Positions 19,340 through 27,608 of a DNA stretch of 64,000 nucleotides are shown in pieces. A model generated the notes under the pieces. The model was not told where the DNA came from and made no database searches. It saw only the letters and a program-made list of their open reading frames with translations. A program made the translations under genes and the position numbers. Source of the DNA: Metabacillus sediminilitoris. GTDB taxonomy: Bacteria > Bacillota > Bacilli > Bacillales > Bacillaceae. Numbering within the stretch: position 1 is the stretch's first letter; each line of letters starts with the position of its first letter. The DNA lies in NCBI RefSeq assembly GCF_009720625.1, contig NZ_CP046266.1, positions 2,365,501-2,429,500 on the forward strand, in the 5' to 3' direction.

Positions 19340-21146
19340 ATTTCTCCCCTCCATTTTCTTTATAGATTCCTACATCTTTTAAAATTGATAAAGTAATTTC
19401 TCTCGCCTTGCTTCCAGATGAATCATCTTCATTTTGTATATTGGTAGCAAAGAAATAAGTATTGTTCTTCGTCTCTACATACCCGATAAACCAACCATTG
19501 ATGTTTTTTCCATTCACTGCTCCTGTGCCTGTTTTTCCTGATAGGCGAGCTTCTTCATTCTTTTCTATGAGTAGTGCTTCCTTCACAGCTTTGATATGCA
19601 TTTCCTTATATCCCAAGTGATTGTAATAAAAGTCTTGCAGCAGTTGGACTTGCTCGACTGGAGAAATTTTTAATGAGGATTCAAGCCAGAATTCACCATA
19701 TTCCCCAGATACATCGGAATTTCCATAGTTTATCTCTTGTAGATTGGATTGTATTGTTTCAAATCCTGTTCTACGATCTAATTCTTGGAAATACCAGTTT
19801 ACAGATTTTTGTAAAGCAGATGAGACATCCTGATCCATATTCCAAGCGTCATAGGGTTGCTCCGTCCCATCCCATGAAAGGGTGGATTCTTCGGGTGATA
19901 TCACATTTGATTCTAGTGCAAATAAGGCACTATAGATTTTGTATGTGGAATCAGGTGATACCCGCAACGTACTTTTCTCTTCATTATAAATGCGATATTG
20001 CTGTGCATTATGATCATATAAAACAAAGCTTCCTTCATACCCTTTAAAGAATTGATGTAAATCCTCATAAACTGCTCCGTCATTATTAAAATAGTAGCGG
20101 TCGTTTTCCGTCGCAAATGCGGAAACGAAAGGTAATTGGATTGTCAAAATGATACTGGCCAACGCATAAATAAAGACGCTTTTTCTTATTGATTTTTTTA
20201 CGGAATGCTTATAGGCAGAAATTTGTTCAATTCGTTTTTTGATTTGAAGCTTCGAACCGTTTAATTGTGTTACTAACTGTAGCTTACTTGACCGTTTTGA
20301 AAGATCCAAAAAATTAATGATTGTATTTCCATATTCACTAAATGAATTATCATCAAGTAATTGTAAAACAGATGTATCACATGCGATTTCCCGATCCAAT
20401 CTCATTTCTCTAAAAGCAAGCCAGACAAGGGGATTAAACCAATAAATGATTTGATAGAACAATATCACGTAATTTGTCAGCAAATCCTTGTTTTTATAGT
20501 GATTCAGTTCATGAAGAAAGATATACTCGTAATTTTTCAAGCTAAGCCAGTTTTTATGCTGAGAAGGTAAGACGATATATGTTTGAAAAAGTCCGAATAT
20601 CATTGGAGATTGGACTCTTTTCGAAATAACAATCTTTATTGATTTTTTAATCTGTAGTCTTTTCTTGCATTCTTCGAAAAGCACGAGAACTTCTTGATTG
20701 GAAAACGCAGAAGAATAATTCTTTATCTTTCTAAGTGTGAGCAATCCACGAACCATAGTAAAGGTAAATATAAGCATCCCTGACATCCATAAACCTATCA
20801 CTCCCATATTAAGTAAGGACAGGTCCGCCCGATTGACCGATACAGAAAAGTCTTGTATTAGGTGTAGGCCCTGCATCATATCAGTTCCGGTTATTTCCAT
20901 ATTGGAGCTGGGTGCATGAGTCTGATATGTATCCCCACCGCTAAAGAGAGAACTAAAATTATATAAATCAGTAGGTATGAATGGAAGTGCTAAAGCCATA
21001 AAAAGTAACATCCACAAATGATAGTACCATTTTGCTGTTAATTGTCTTCCAAACCATTTTCGTATAAGTAGAATAACAGTAACGGAAAATGAAGACACCA
21101 ATAGACCTATTATAAAATGAGTTAAAAACATGTCCTTCAATACCAA
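19320..21146 (-). CDS. blaR1: Beta-lactam sensor-transducer BlaR1
   Basis: 608-residue membrane sensor, close to the 601 residues of staphylococcal BlaR1. N-terminal membrane segments, a cytoplasmic zinc-protease domain with HELNH (212-216), then an extracellular penicillin-binding domain with the acylated serine in STYK (S400, K403) and KTGTG nearer the C-terminus. Beta-lactam acylation outside activates the protease inside, which leads to BlaI cleavage. The start is uncertain: TTG at 21146 or ATG at 21131; neither has an ideally spaced ribosome binding site. In an operon with blaI and divergent from the beta-lactamase gene. Confidence 0.93.
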   Translation of the reverse strand: MVLKDMFLTHFIIGLLVSSFSVTVILLIRKWFGRQLTAKWYYHLWMLLFMALALPFIPTDLYNFSSLFSGGDTYQTHAPSSNMEITGTDMMQGLHLIQDFSVSVNRADLSLLNMGVIGLWMSGMLIFTFTMVRGLLTLRKIKNYSSAFSNQEVLVLFEECKKRLQIKKSIKIVISKRVQSPMIFGLFQTYIVLPSQHKNWLSLKNYEYIFLHELNHYKNKDLLTNYVILFYQIIYWFNPLVWLAFREMRLDREIACDTSVLQLLDDNSFSEYGNTIINFLDLSKRSSKLQLVTQLNGSKLQIKKRIEQISAYKHSVKKSIRKSVFIYALASIILTIQLPFVSAFATENDRYYFNNDGAVYEDLHQFFKGYEGSFVLYDHNAQQYRIYNEEKSTLRVSPDSTYKIYSALFALESNVISPEESTLSWDGTEQPYDAWNMDQDVSSALQKSVNWYFQELDRRTGFETIQSNLQEINYGNSDVSGEYGEFWLESSLKISPVEQVQLLQDFYYNHLGYKEMHIKAVKEALLIEKNEEARLSGKTGTGAVNGKNINGWFIGYVETKNNTYFFATNIQNEDDSSGSKAREITLSILKDVGIYKENGGEKYGEKHS

Positions 21147-21221
21147 CTCTCTTGATTTTTTAATTTTAAAAAACAGGTATATAGCATATTTATAGTGGCT
21201 TGATGGTAAAAAAATAAAGAA

Positions 21222-21282
21222 TTGACTTTATTTGATTACATATGTAATACTATACTACAGATGTAATCAGACTACAAATGTA
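21222..21282 (+). promoter_or_regulatory. Divergent bla/blaR1 promoters with three BlaI boxes
   Basis: Towards bla: -35 TTGACT (21222-21227), 17 bases, -10 TAATAC (21245-21250). Towards blaR1 on the minus strand: TTGTAG, 17 bases, TATAGT. Three BlaI boxes of the form TACAnnTGTA: TACATATGTA (21237-21246), TACAGATGTA (21256-21265), TACAAATGTA (21273-21282), at spacings of 19 and 17 bases, covering both promoters. Confidence 0.93.
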
Positions 21283-21343
21283 ATCTGTTAAAACTCCTTG
21301 CATGAGGTTGTTTTTTCAATTCGTACATAAGAGTCTAATCAAA

Positions 21344-21410
21344 TAATTAGGAGGTCTACATCATGAACAAAAGATAGGATGCAAGAGTTAAAGATCCGGC
21401 TGCTATTCCA
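21344..21410 (+). promoter_or_regulatory. Bla leader: four-codon open frame fused to a partial mosaic repeat
   Basis: In the transcribed leader TTAGGAGGT is followed by an ATG at 21363 and a frame of only four codons (MNKR) ending at 21377. The next bases, GATGCAAGAGTTAAAGATCC, are the inner left part of a mosaic repeat. The true beta-lactamase start follows at 21455 with its own site (AAGAGGTTG). This may be a regulatory leader, or the old start of a gene displaced by arrival of repeat DNA. Confidence 0.55.
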
Positions 21411-21454
21411 GGAGAATACATAATAAATATTTTTTAGAAAGAGGTTGAATTTTA

Positions 21455-22387
21455 ATGAAATCATTGAGCAACATTTTTGGTACTTCCACATTCAGAAAAA
21501 TTATGCCTGTACTATTTCTTTCATGTGCAACGCTTGTAGGTTGTTCAAACAATATCGTTCATGCTGAATTAACTAAACTCAAAAAACAAGAAACTGCCAC
21601 TAATCATGATTTTGCTAAGCTTGAAGAAAAATTTGATGCTAAACTTGGTGTCTTCGCGTTGGATACTGGTACAAACCAAACAGTAACCTATCATCCAGAT
21701 GAGCGTTTTGCTTATGTATCTACTCATAAGGCACTAGCTGTAGGAGCACTTTTACAACAGAAATCAATAGAAGACCTTAATCAAAGAATTACCTATACAC
21801 GTGAGGATCTTGTTAATTATAATCCGATTACAGAAAAGTATGTTGATACGGGGATGACTCTTAAGGAGCTTTCTGATGCTTCTCTTCGATACAGTGACAA
21901 TACTGCTGGAAACCTTATCCTTAAACAACTGGGGGGACCGGCTGGATTTAAAAAAGCACTGGAGGAAATTGGAGATAATGTTACAAACCCTGAGCGATTT
22001 GAGCCTGATTTAAATGAAGTTAATCCTGGTGAAACTCATGATACGAGTACACCAAGAGCACTTGCTACTAGTCTTCAGGCTTTTACATTGGGAGATACAC
22101 TTCCAACTGAGAAACGTGAACTTTTAATAGATTGGATGAAGAGAAATACTACTGGAGATGCGTTAATTCGTGCTGGAGTGCCGAAAGGTTGGGTAGTTGC
22201 TGATAAAACTGGTGCAGGATCATATGGTACTCGAAATGACATTGCGATCATTTGGCCATCAAAAGGAGACCCTATTGTTCTTGCTGTACTTTCGAGTCGC
22301 GATAAAAAAGATGCTGATTATAACGACGAGCTTATTGCTGAGGCAACAGAAGAAGTAATTAAGGCCCTTAAAGTCAAAAATAAATAG
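21455..22387 (+). CDS. bla: Class A beta-lactamase, lipoprotein form
   Basis: Serine hydrolase that opens the beta-lactam ring. 310 residues. Signal peptide with lipobox LVGC (C30), so it is probably membrane-anchored, as for BlaP/PenP of Bacillus. Active-site motifs: SXXK at S89-T-H-K92 (tyrosine is usual at the third place; histidine here), SDN 147-149, the omega-loop ExxLN with E183 and N187, and KTG 251-253. All catalytic residues are present, so it should be functional. Induced via BlaR1/BlaI. Closest in style to Bacillus penicillinases; spectrum cannot be read from sequence. Confidence 0.95.
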   Translation: MKSLSNIFGTSTFRKIMPVLFLSCATLVGCSNNIVHAELTKLKKQETATNHDFAKLEEKFDAKLGVFALDTGTNQTVTYHPDERFAYVSTHKALAVGALLQQKSIEDLNQRITYTREDLVNYNPITEKYVDTGMTLKELSDASLRYSDNTAGNLILKQLGGPAGFKKALEEIGDNVTNPERFEPDLNEVNPGETHDTSTPRALATSLQAFTLGDTLPTEKRELLIDWMKRNTTGDALIRAGVPKGWVVADKTGAGSYGTRNDIAIIWPSKGDPIVLAVLSSRDKKDADYNDELIAEATEEVIKALKVKNK

Positions 22388-22393
22388 AAAATG

Positions 22394-22426
22394 ATTGTAC
22401 TAACGTCGTAGGATAGTTCAACAAGG
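22394..22426 (+). repeat. Mosaic repeat, tail only
   Basis: ttgtactaacgtcgtaGGATAGTTCAACAAG, starting 7 bases after the beta-lactamase stop codon. Confidence 0.65.
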
Positions 22427-22542
22427 TTTATCATTTTAGTGGCAAAATATGTTTATAAGGTTAAATAGCGTTGATGCTATACCCTTTTTAGAATTTAAAA
22501 ACCTAAACTTCCATATTACACAGATTTTGGAGGATGTTAACT

Positions 22543-23004
22543 ATGATACAATATCTTGATATTACACAGCGATCAGTCGCAAAAAAAGTTCTTGATGTAC
22601 AGATACCTTCTTATCAAGTAGAGGCGGAGATAATCGGTTTTAATGGTATCCCACAGTTAAATGATTCGGTCGAATCTCTAATGACAAGTTCTGAGATTTT
22701 TTATGGGTACTTTGTTGATACGAGTTTAGCCGGAGCTATCGCATTTGTTTTAGAAGATAATGTTTTAGATATCCACCGTTTGATTGTTCATCCTAATTAT
22801 TTCCGTAAGGGGATTGGAGAGAGCTTAGTTCAATATATTCTCAATTTAGACACAGCAGTTAAAAAGTACATCGTAAGAACGGGAACTAAGAATATCCCTG
22901 CTAAGAATTTATATAAAAAGTTTGGGTTTATTGAAAAAGAGGATGAAGAAGTAGCACCTAATGTTTTTCTAACCATTTTTGAAAGTGATCGATTAACCTT
23001 GTAA
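22543..23004 (+). CDS. GNAT-family N-acetyltransferase
   Basis: 153 residues. Acetyl-CoA binding motif VHPNYFRKGIGESLVQYIL near residues 88-106, followed by NIPAKNLYKKFGF, the usual GNAT C-terminal helix-strand. Start set at ATG 22543, nine bases after TTGGAGG; an ATG at 22534 touches the site and is unlikely. Substrate unknown. Single gene between two mosaic repeats. Confidence 0.87.
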   Translation: MIQYLDITQRSVAKKVLDVQIPSYQVEAEIIGFNGIPQLNDSVESLMTSSEIFYGYFVDTSLAGAIAFVLEDNVLDIHRLIVHPNYFRKGIGESLVQYILNLDTAVKKYIVRTGTKNIPAKNLYKKFGFIEKEDEEVAPNVFLTIFESDRLTL

Positions 23005-23104
23005 ACCACGAAGATTACATTGAATAGAAAATCATTAAAAATAGATAAGAATCCACTCGATTGTTTTATCTAACCACATAGATTGTATGTGGATTCCTGA
23101 AGTT

Positions 23105-23213
23105 GGTGAAATATTATACTTTAAAGTAACGGGTACTTTCTTTTAAGATCTGGCTGCTAAAAATGGCAGCCTTTTTCTTATTCGATTATCGTGGCAGTAT
23201 AGTTCAACAAAAG
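23105..23213 (+). repeat. Mosaic repeat, full-length copy
   Basis: atactttaaagTAACGGGTAC, stem GGCTGC/GCAGCC (23152-23171) with T-run, tail ttcgattatcgtggcagtatagttcaac. Variant A in GGGTAC, as also seen beside both copies of the 405-residue-type insertion sequence. Confidence 0.82.
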
Positions 23214-23275
23214 ATAATGGTTATTTGTGGCAAAATAAAAAAGGAATGATTGTTTAATTTACAGGGGGTGTTTAA

Positions 23276-23488
23276 ATGCAAGATAAGAAAGAAACTCCTG
23301 AACAAAAAAGAGAGAGGTTAAGTCATAAAGAATTGAAAAGCAATCCAACGGGGAATATGAACGATGCTTTTAATAGAGCGAACAGTGGAAATCTTGCTGA
23401 TTTAGTTGGTAGCTTGGGTTGGAAAGGTACGGGAATTCTGATTCTTGTAATCATAATTGCCTTTATTATTGTATCACTCTTCAAGTAA
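23276..23488 (+). CDS. Small membrane protein resembling DUF6366
   Basis: 70 residues: a charged N-terminal half (ETPEQKRERL, LKSNPTGNMNDAFNRA), a glycine-rich hinge (LVGSLGWKGTG) and one C-terminal hydrophobic helix ILILVIIIAFIIVSLF. ATG after AGGGGGTGTTTAA. I recognise the pattern as the uncharacterised Bacillus family DUF6366. The stop codon TAA is itself part of the following mosaic repeat (aagTAATGGGGTGC). Confidence 0.75.
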   Translation: MQDKKETPEQKRERLSHKELKSNPTGNMNDAFNRANSGNLADLVGSLGWKGTGILILVIIIAFIIVSLFK

Positions 23489-23559
23489 TGGGGTGCTTTA
23501 CTTCGATATGGAGTAAGGCTTTTTTGTTCTTCAACTAATATAAGCAGTTTAGTTTGAGT
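23484..23559 (+). repeat. Mosaic repeat overlapping a stop codon
   Basis: aagTAATGGGGTGCTTTACTTC, hairpin TTACTTCgatatgGAGTAA, T-run, tail ttcaactaatataagCAGTTTAGTTTGA. The first TAA is the stop of the upstream small gene. Confidence 0.8.
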
Positions 23560-23582
23560 ATATTCCTTCACAAAGTTAGAAA

Positions 23583-23615
23583 AAGCTGATTTTCCAATTT
23601 AGGAAAAATCAGCTT
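23583..23615 (-). terminator. Hairpin with T-run on the minus strand
   Basis: AAGCTGATTTTCC (23583-23595) pairs with GGAAAAATCAGCTT (23602-23615), one bulge; read on the minus strand it ends in TTTTT. It may end transcripts of the minus-strand gene at 23808. Confidence 0.45.
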
Positions 23616-23807
23616 ATCTATTATTAATTTTTTATCTAATCAATCCGTTATCATTAAACCTAATTAATTACCCGTACGTTCGAGTCTGTTTGATTAGGAC
23701 CTTAGGAAATTACTGCTACAATCGCTGCAAACGCAACTGATGCTGCACAAAACCAAGTGATTGCCATAATTCATAATGCATCTCTATTTTTGTAATTTAC
23801 AAGATGA

Positions 23808-24533
23808 TTAATCATGTTTTGTTACATACTTCAACCATAACCCACCCTCATCCAGTTTTTCGACTTCTTTCAAGAAGAAATTTACTGGATGCTGATTTGT
23901 TAGAAAGGAACTTGTCTCAAATAGTGTCACAGAATTAGATGCACCATCTGCGATGGGGACTAAAATCAGACTCAATTCATCAATTAATTCTTCATTCAAA
24001 AAGGAGCCATTTAAAAAACCTCCGCCTTCTAGCATTAATTTATCGATTGCAAAAAGATTTTTTAGCTTTTCCACTACTAGACTAAAGTTTAATCGTTCTT
24101 TTCCGCCGAAAATATAAGATATACCTATATTCCTCAAATGAGCCAGGTATGCATCGGACACTTGCTCTGTAAGAACTTCTACTATGTGATCCTCCGATCT
24201 ATTCTCATTCCATGGTTCAATTGAATTTTTTGTCCATCCTAATTTCCCAGAGGGATCTACTGCTATGGCATAACTCTTAGCATCTTTGTTTGCGACGTAA
24301 TCTGTTCTAGGGATCGTCGCAATGTTGTCATGTTTTAAATCTAATTGATGTCCGAAAGTAAAGTGTTTTTCCATGGTAACCCTGCCACACATCCATGCTT
24401 TACATCCGTATACTTCATGAATTTTTTCGTATTCGTCTGAAAAGTGAGCTGCTCGTTCCGTTTTCAAATAATCTCCAACCACTTTCCCATCCAATGAAGT
24501 TAGCATGTGGCAGATAATATATGGTCTTTCCAA
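23808..24533 (-). CDS. RibD C-terminal/dihydrofolate reductase-like protein
   Basis: 241 residues with the fold of the RibD reductase domain. N-terminal PYIICHMLTSLDGKV, central CGRVTMEKHF, and C-terminal LMLEGGGFLNGSFLNEELIDELSLILVP in parts are typical of the single-domain RibD-C proteins. Likely an NADPH-dependent reductase; the pterin/pyrimidine substrate is not known, and no other riboflavin gene is near. TTG start at 24533 with AAAGGAGGAATCACA. Confidence 0.85.
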   Translation of the reverse strand: MERPYIICHMLTSLDGKVVGDYLKTERAAHFSDEYEKIHEVYGCKAWMCGRVTMEKHFTFGHQLDLKHDNIATIPRTDYVANKDAKSYAIAVDPSGKLGWTKNSIEPWNENRSEDHIVEVLTEQVSDAYLAHLRNIGISYIFGGKERLNFSLVVEKLKNLFAIDKLMLEGGGFLNGSFLNEELIDELSLILVPIADGASNSVTLFETSSFLTNQHPVNFFLKEVEKLDEGGLWLKYVTKHD

Positions 24534-24667
24534 TGTGATTCCTCCTTTAAACCATAAAATACTGCCCCCAATGACTAGGGCAGTTTATTATTTACGATAG
24601 TACCTCATCTGATAGCTTATGCATCCTCGTAAGCAAGGGAGGTAGACAGATTACGATAGGCATTGAT

Positions 24668-24970
24668 CTATTGTTGAAGTTCTGCGACCTTCTGCTCTGC
24701 ACCAGCGATGGCATCTGTACCACCGATCCAGCGAGACGGTGGTTCCTCCTGATTTGCGATGGTGATTAGAGCCTTTGCAAGTTTGACAGGATCACCTTCC
24801 TGATTTCGATTCTTTTCTTTAAAGAAAGTTTTGAATTGTACATTACGTTCTGTGTAGTCATCGATTGATAGTTCAGCAAAGAAAGTTGATTCTGGCTCCA
24901 AAAGTTCGGTACGGAAGAAACCTGGTTCGACAATAGTCGTTTTGATGCCGAATGAAGCAACATCGTAATG
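24668..24970 (-). pseudogene. C-terminal remnant of a short-chain dehydrogenase
   Basis: The frame reads FGIKTTIVEPGFFRTELLEP and goes on to ...IGGTDAIAGAEQKVAELQQ, the end of classical SDR oxidoreductases (the VEPG motif follows the active-site region). The first roughly 175 residues, including the Rossmann motif and the catalytic YxxxK, are missing. The break is near 24970. A hairpin ACTGCCC/GGGCAGT lies at 24561-24584 downstream. Confidence 0.8.
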
Positions 24971-25059
24971 TAACGATATCTTGAATTTTTGACATAGTTA
25001 ATAACTCTCTTTCTTTTAGGCTTACTAGATTTTCGTCTAGTATAGAAAACCATCATTGA

Positions 25060-25071
25060 TTGTTTAAACAA
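25060..25071. promoter_or_regulatory. Palindrome TTGTTTAAACAA, possible relic operator
   Basis: 12-base perfect palindrome sharing the core GTTTAAAC with the 18-base palindrome before the MFS gene at 27159. Here it lies behind the truncated dehydrogenase, on its promoter side, so it may be the old operator of that gene. Confidence 0.4.
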
Positions 25072-25087
25072 CATCTGTCTATAATTA

Positions 25088-25170
25088 TAATTAGAAACAG
25101 GATGCTTTCAATCGTTAAATGAACGTGATTCGTTGTTTATTCAATAAATTTATAAAAATTGTTGATTATT
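25088..25170 (+). repeat. Mosaic repeat, divergent variant
   Basis: gaaacaggatgctttcaatcg..., hairpin AATCG/CGTGATT, tail ttattcaataaatttataaaaattgttgatta. It matches the copy at 27183-27275 better than the main family; the two flank the TetR-MFS block. Confidence 0.55.
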
Positions 25171-25332
25171 TTTAAGGCATTTTTTCTAGCAGTTTCTATT
25201 ACCAATAAGTTTTTACTTTTTTATAGTCCTTATCCCTACCTTCGTTAATAGTCAATTTAACGCAATATGATGTTTATCCAACAAAGTAATCGATATTGTA
25301 GATAATCTTAAGGAAAGTCTGGTGATCAAACG

Positions 25333-25881
25333 ATGACGAAAGTAGATAGAAGAGTAGTTAAAACTAAAGAGGCGATAAAAAAAGCAATTCTTGAACTTAT
25401 GAATGAAAAAAATTTTGATGACATAACCATTCAGGATATTTCTGACAGGGCAAATGTGAACCGAAGTACGGTTTATCTCCATTACCTGGATAAATTTGAC
25501 CTATTAGATAAGCTGATAGAAGAACATATAAACGAGCTTAAGGAAACAAATGAATGGGCATGTCAAGAGGAATGGGTAGAAGCGACCGAGGTCTTTTTCG
25601 AATACTTTGGGAATCATTATCTGTTCTTTTCGACCATGTTAACCAGTAAAGAAGCAGCCCCTTATTTTCGTAGTAAGTTCCTAAAGTATGTGATGGAAGG
25701 GTTCAAGGAAGAGTTACACGAAACAAATAGAAAAAATGAAGGTCTAAATGAAGATGTTATTGTTAAATTTGCCGCGAATGCTTATGTAGGGGTATTGGAA
25801 TCGTGGTTAAAGGATGGAATGCCATCTCCGCCTCAGTCAATAGCAAGAGAATTGGGGACTTTGCTAGATAGGATTCTATAG
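25333..25881 (+). CDS. TetR-family transcriptional regulator
   Basis: 182 residues. N-terminal helix-turn-helix (KNFDDITIQDISDRANVNRSTVYLHY) with a C-terminal ligand-binding region of helices. Convergent with an MFS pump gene across a shared terminator. The 18-base palindrome upstream of that pump is a likely operator. It probably senses a toxic compound exported by the pump. Ribosome binding site is weak (GGTGATC). Confidence 0.85.
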   Translation: MTKVDRRVVKTKEAIKKAILELMNEKNFDDITIQDISDRANVNRSTVYLHYLDKFDLLDKLIEEHINELKETNEWACQEEWVEATEVFFEYFGNHYLFFSTMLTSKEAAPYFRSKFLKYVMEGFKEELHETNRKNEGLNEDVIVKFAANAYVGVLESWLKDGMPSPPQSIARELGTLLDRIL

Positions 25882-25889
25882 TTATTAAC

Positions 25890-25926
25890 AAAAGGCTAGG
25901 TATTTTGCATTTTTACCTAGCCTTTT
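25890..25926. terminator. Bidirectional terminator between tetR-type and MFS genes
   Basis: AAAAGGCTAGGTA (25890-25902) pairs perfectly with TACCTAGCCTTTT (25914-25926), T-run on one side, A-run on the other. Confidence 0.88.
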
Positions 25927-25929
25927 TTA

Positions 25930-27111
25930 TTAGGAAACTTTTTTAGAAAGTTGTTTTGTAGGAGTCAACATGTAGGTTCTAAGTAAAATAGTTACCAAAC
26001 CTAATATTAATGATAGGATTCCCACTAACACAACGTATTGTGTACCCATTTGAGATATAAATAAACCGCCAACAGCTGCACCAATTGTTGTTCCTACGTT
26101 ACATGCTGATATAAATAAACCATTGGCGAAATCAGGAGCTTCTGGAGCTGAAGATGAAATCAAATATTGATTAATATTAGCCATGATTCCTCCAGCCAAT
26201 AGTCCCCAAAGGAAAGTGATTATTACCATAGGTACGGCAAACTCTCCAGTGAAGAATAAAAGGATGTAAACTACACTCAATAACAAAGGAAAAGTTAAGA
26301 TGGACTTAATAGGACTATTCGTGAGTACCCTCCCTGCAACGATGTTTCCAATAATATTAGCTCCACCGAAAACGAATAACGTTAAACTGATGGTATTCGG
26401 AGACATTTGGGTAACAGTTTCCAGGTACTCAGCAATATAACTATATATCCCGAATACGGAGGCATTTAATAAAACAACAGTCACTATGGAAAGCCATAAA
26501 ATCGGTTTTTTTAATACGGAAAGTTGTTTACCATAAGACAGTCTTTCTTTAACAGGCAAAGATGGTACAAAAATCAATGTTGCAATCAACATAATAGCAG
26601 TAACGATTGCAAAGAATGCCATTGCCATTTCATACGAAAAGGCACTATCAATAAAACTTGCGATAGGTACACCCGCTACCATACCAGCCGATACTCCAAT
26701 AAATACTTTAGAAACAGCTTTTGGAGCTTCTTCTTTACTTACTGAGGAAGCAGCTACTGTAAATGCCATGGAACAATAAATGGGATGAAATAAACCAAGA
26801 ATGGTACGAACAATTAATAAAATGGTAAAGTTAGAAATAAATATAGATGCAATGTTTCCCAAAGTGAAAACACCTAATACAAGTAACATGATCTTCTTGC
26901 GGTCTATACCCGAAAATAATAACGGCATCGTAGGACCAGACACTGCAATCGCAATGGCAAAAAGACTCACTGCCAAACCTGCTGTTGATATGCTGACATT
27001 AAAGTGTTCAGAAATGGAAGGCAATAACCCAATAACCCCCATTTCGGTATTTAAGATGCCGAAAACTCCTATAGTCAATATGAAAATCAATAAATTATTT
27101 CGTTTTGCCAA
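25930..27111 (-). CDS. MFS efflux transporter, paralogue of the pump at 15024
   Basis: 393 residues from a TTG at 27111, chosen because AGTGGGGGTG precedes it and because it aligns with the start of the paralogue (M-A-K-R-N-N-L-L against M-S-K-Q-N-N-L-L). About 12 hydrophobic segments; the NTEMGVIGLLPSISEHF and IDRKKIMLLVLGVF stretches match the paralogue closely. Drug export by analogy. Likely repressed by the convergent TetR protein through the palindrome at 27159-27176. Confidence 0.85.
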   Translation of the reverse strand: MAKRNNLLIFILTIGVFGILNTEMGVIGLLPSISEHFNVSISTAGLAVSLFAIAIAVSGPTMPLLFSGIDRKKIMLLVLGVFTLGNIASIFISNFTILLIVRTILGLFHPIYCSMAFTVAASSVSKEEAPKAVSKVFIGVSAGMVAGVPIASFIDSAFSYEMAMAFFAIVTAIMLIATLIFVPSLPVKERLSYGKQLSVLKKPILWLSIVTVVLLNASVFGIYSYIAEYLETVTQMSPNTISLTLFVFGGANIIGNIVAGRVLTNSPIKSILTFPLLLSVVYILLFFTGEFAVPMVIITFLWGLLAGGIMANINQYLISSSAPEAPDFANGLFISACNVGTTIGAAVGGLFISQMGTQYVVLVGILSLILGLVTILLRTYMLTPTKQLSKKVS

Positions 27112-27158
27112 AAAAACACCCCCACTTTCACTAATGATTAAACTAAACAAATCCTTCA

Positions 27159-27176
27159 ATGATGTTTAAACATCAT
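27159..27176 (-). promoter_or_regulatory. Likely TetR operator before the MFS gene
   Basis: Perfect 18-base palindrome ATGATGTTTAAACATCAT, 48 bases upstream of the TTG start. Confidence 0.7.
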
Positions 27177-27182
27177 CCGTCT

Positions 27183-27275
27183 ATCATTATATAAAGTAAC
27201 GGGCTGTTTTCAATCGCTAATTACATGCGATTTGATGTTTATTCAACAAATGAATCTAAATTGTTGATTATCTGC
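27183..27275 (+). repeat. Mosaic repeat, divergent variant
   Basis: aaagTAACGGGctgttttcaatcg, hairpin TCAATCG/GCGATTTGA, tail ttattcaacaaatgaatctaaattgttgatta. Partner of the copy at 25088-25170. Confidence 0.65.
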
Positions 27276-27335
27276 AGGAATGATTGTTGATTTCAGCATG
27301 TTTAAAGTGGGTGAAGAGAAACTTATATTGAGAAG

Positions 27336-27362
27336 AATTGTACTTAAGCTAACGGGTGCAAT
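27336..27362 (+). repeat. Mosaic repeat, left half, cut by an IS110-family element
   Basis: ttgtacttaagCTAACGGGTGCA up to the left end of the insertion sequence. The other half resumes at 28944. Confidence 0.75.
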
Positions 27363-27420
27363 CGTATTATGAGGTTAACCAGTTTTTACTGGTTGACCTT
27401 TTTTATATAGGACCTATTAT

Positions 27421-27590
27421 ATCGGTAGCCAGGGTAGGACGTACGGGTGCGTGGGACCATGATCTCGTCAACTAAACTGTCCGCCCCCTACTTGAAGAAA
27501 CATGTTTGAGGCTGGTTGGGACAACGATCTCGTATAACAAGCGAAGCTATGATACTGCAAGAGGAATAGGGGCTACTGGCAAAACAAATG
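27421..27590 (+). ncRNA. Predicted IS110 bridge RNA, type A copy 1
   Basis: Two similar loops share the spacer pattern GGGAC-nnn-GATCTCGT. In the first, ACGGGTGC (27443-27450) equals the left half of the repeat target and CAACTAAACTGT (27469-27480) is the antisense of its right half, ACAGTTTAGTTG. In the second, GCTGGTT (27511-27517) equals the element's own right terminus (28937-28943). This is the layout expected of a target-binding and a donor-binding loop. Ends of the RNA are guesses. Confidence 0.6.
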
Positions 27591-27608
27591 GAGAGGAAGA
27601 GATAAAGA

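Noticed and set aside
23709..23774. 21-codon hydrophobic minus-strand frame (MAITWFCAASVAF...)
   Set aside because: No ribosome binding site and not matched by any neighbour; too short to support.
27411..27416. Left end of IS type A at the CCTATTA near 27414, matching CCTATTA at the right end
   Set aside because: The two copies are identical for a further 50 bases upstream, including a hairpin whose sequence would otherwise differ between repeat copies, so the end is placed at 27363.
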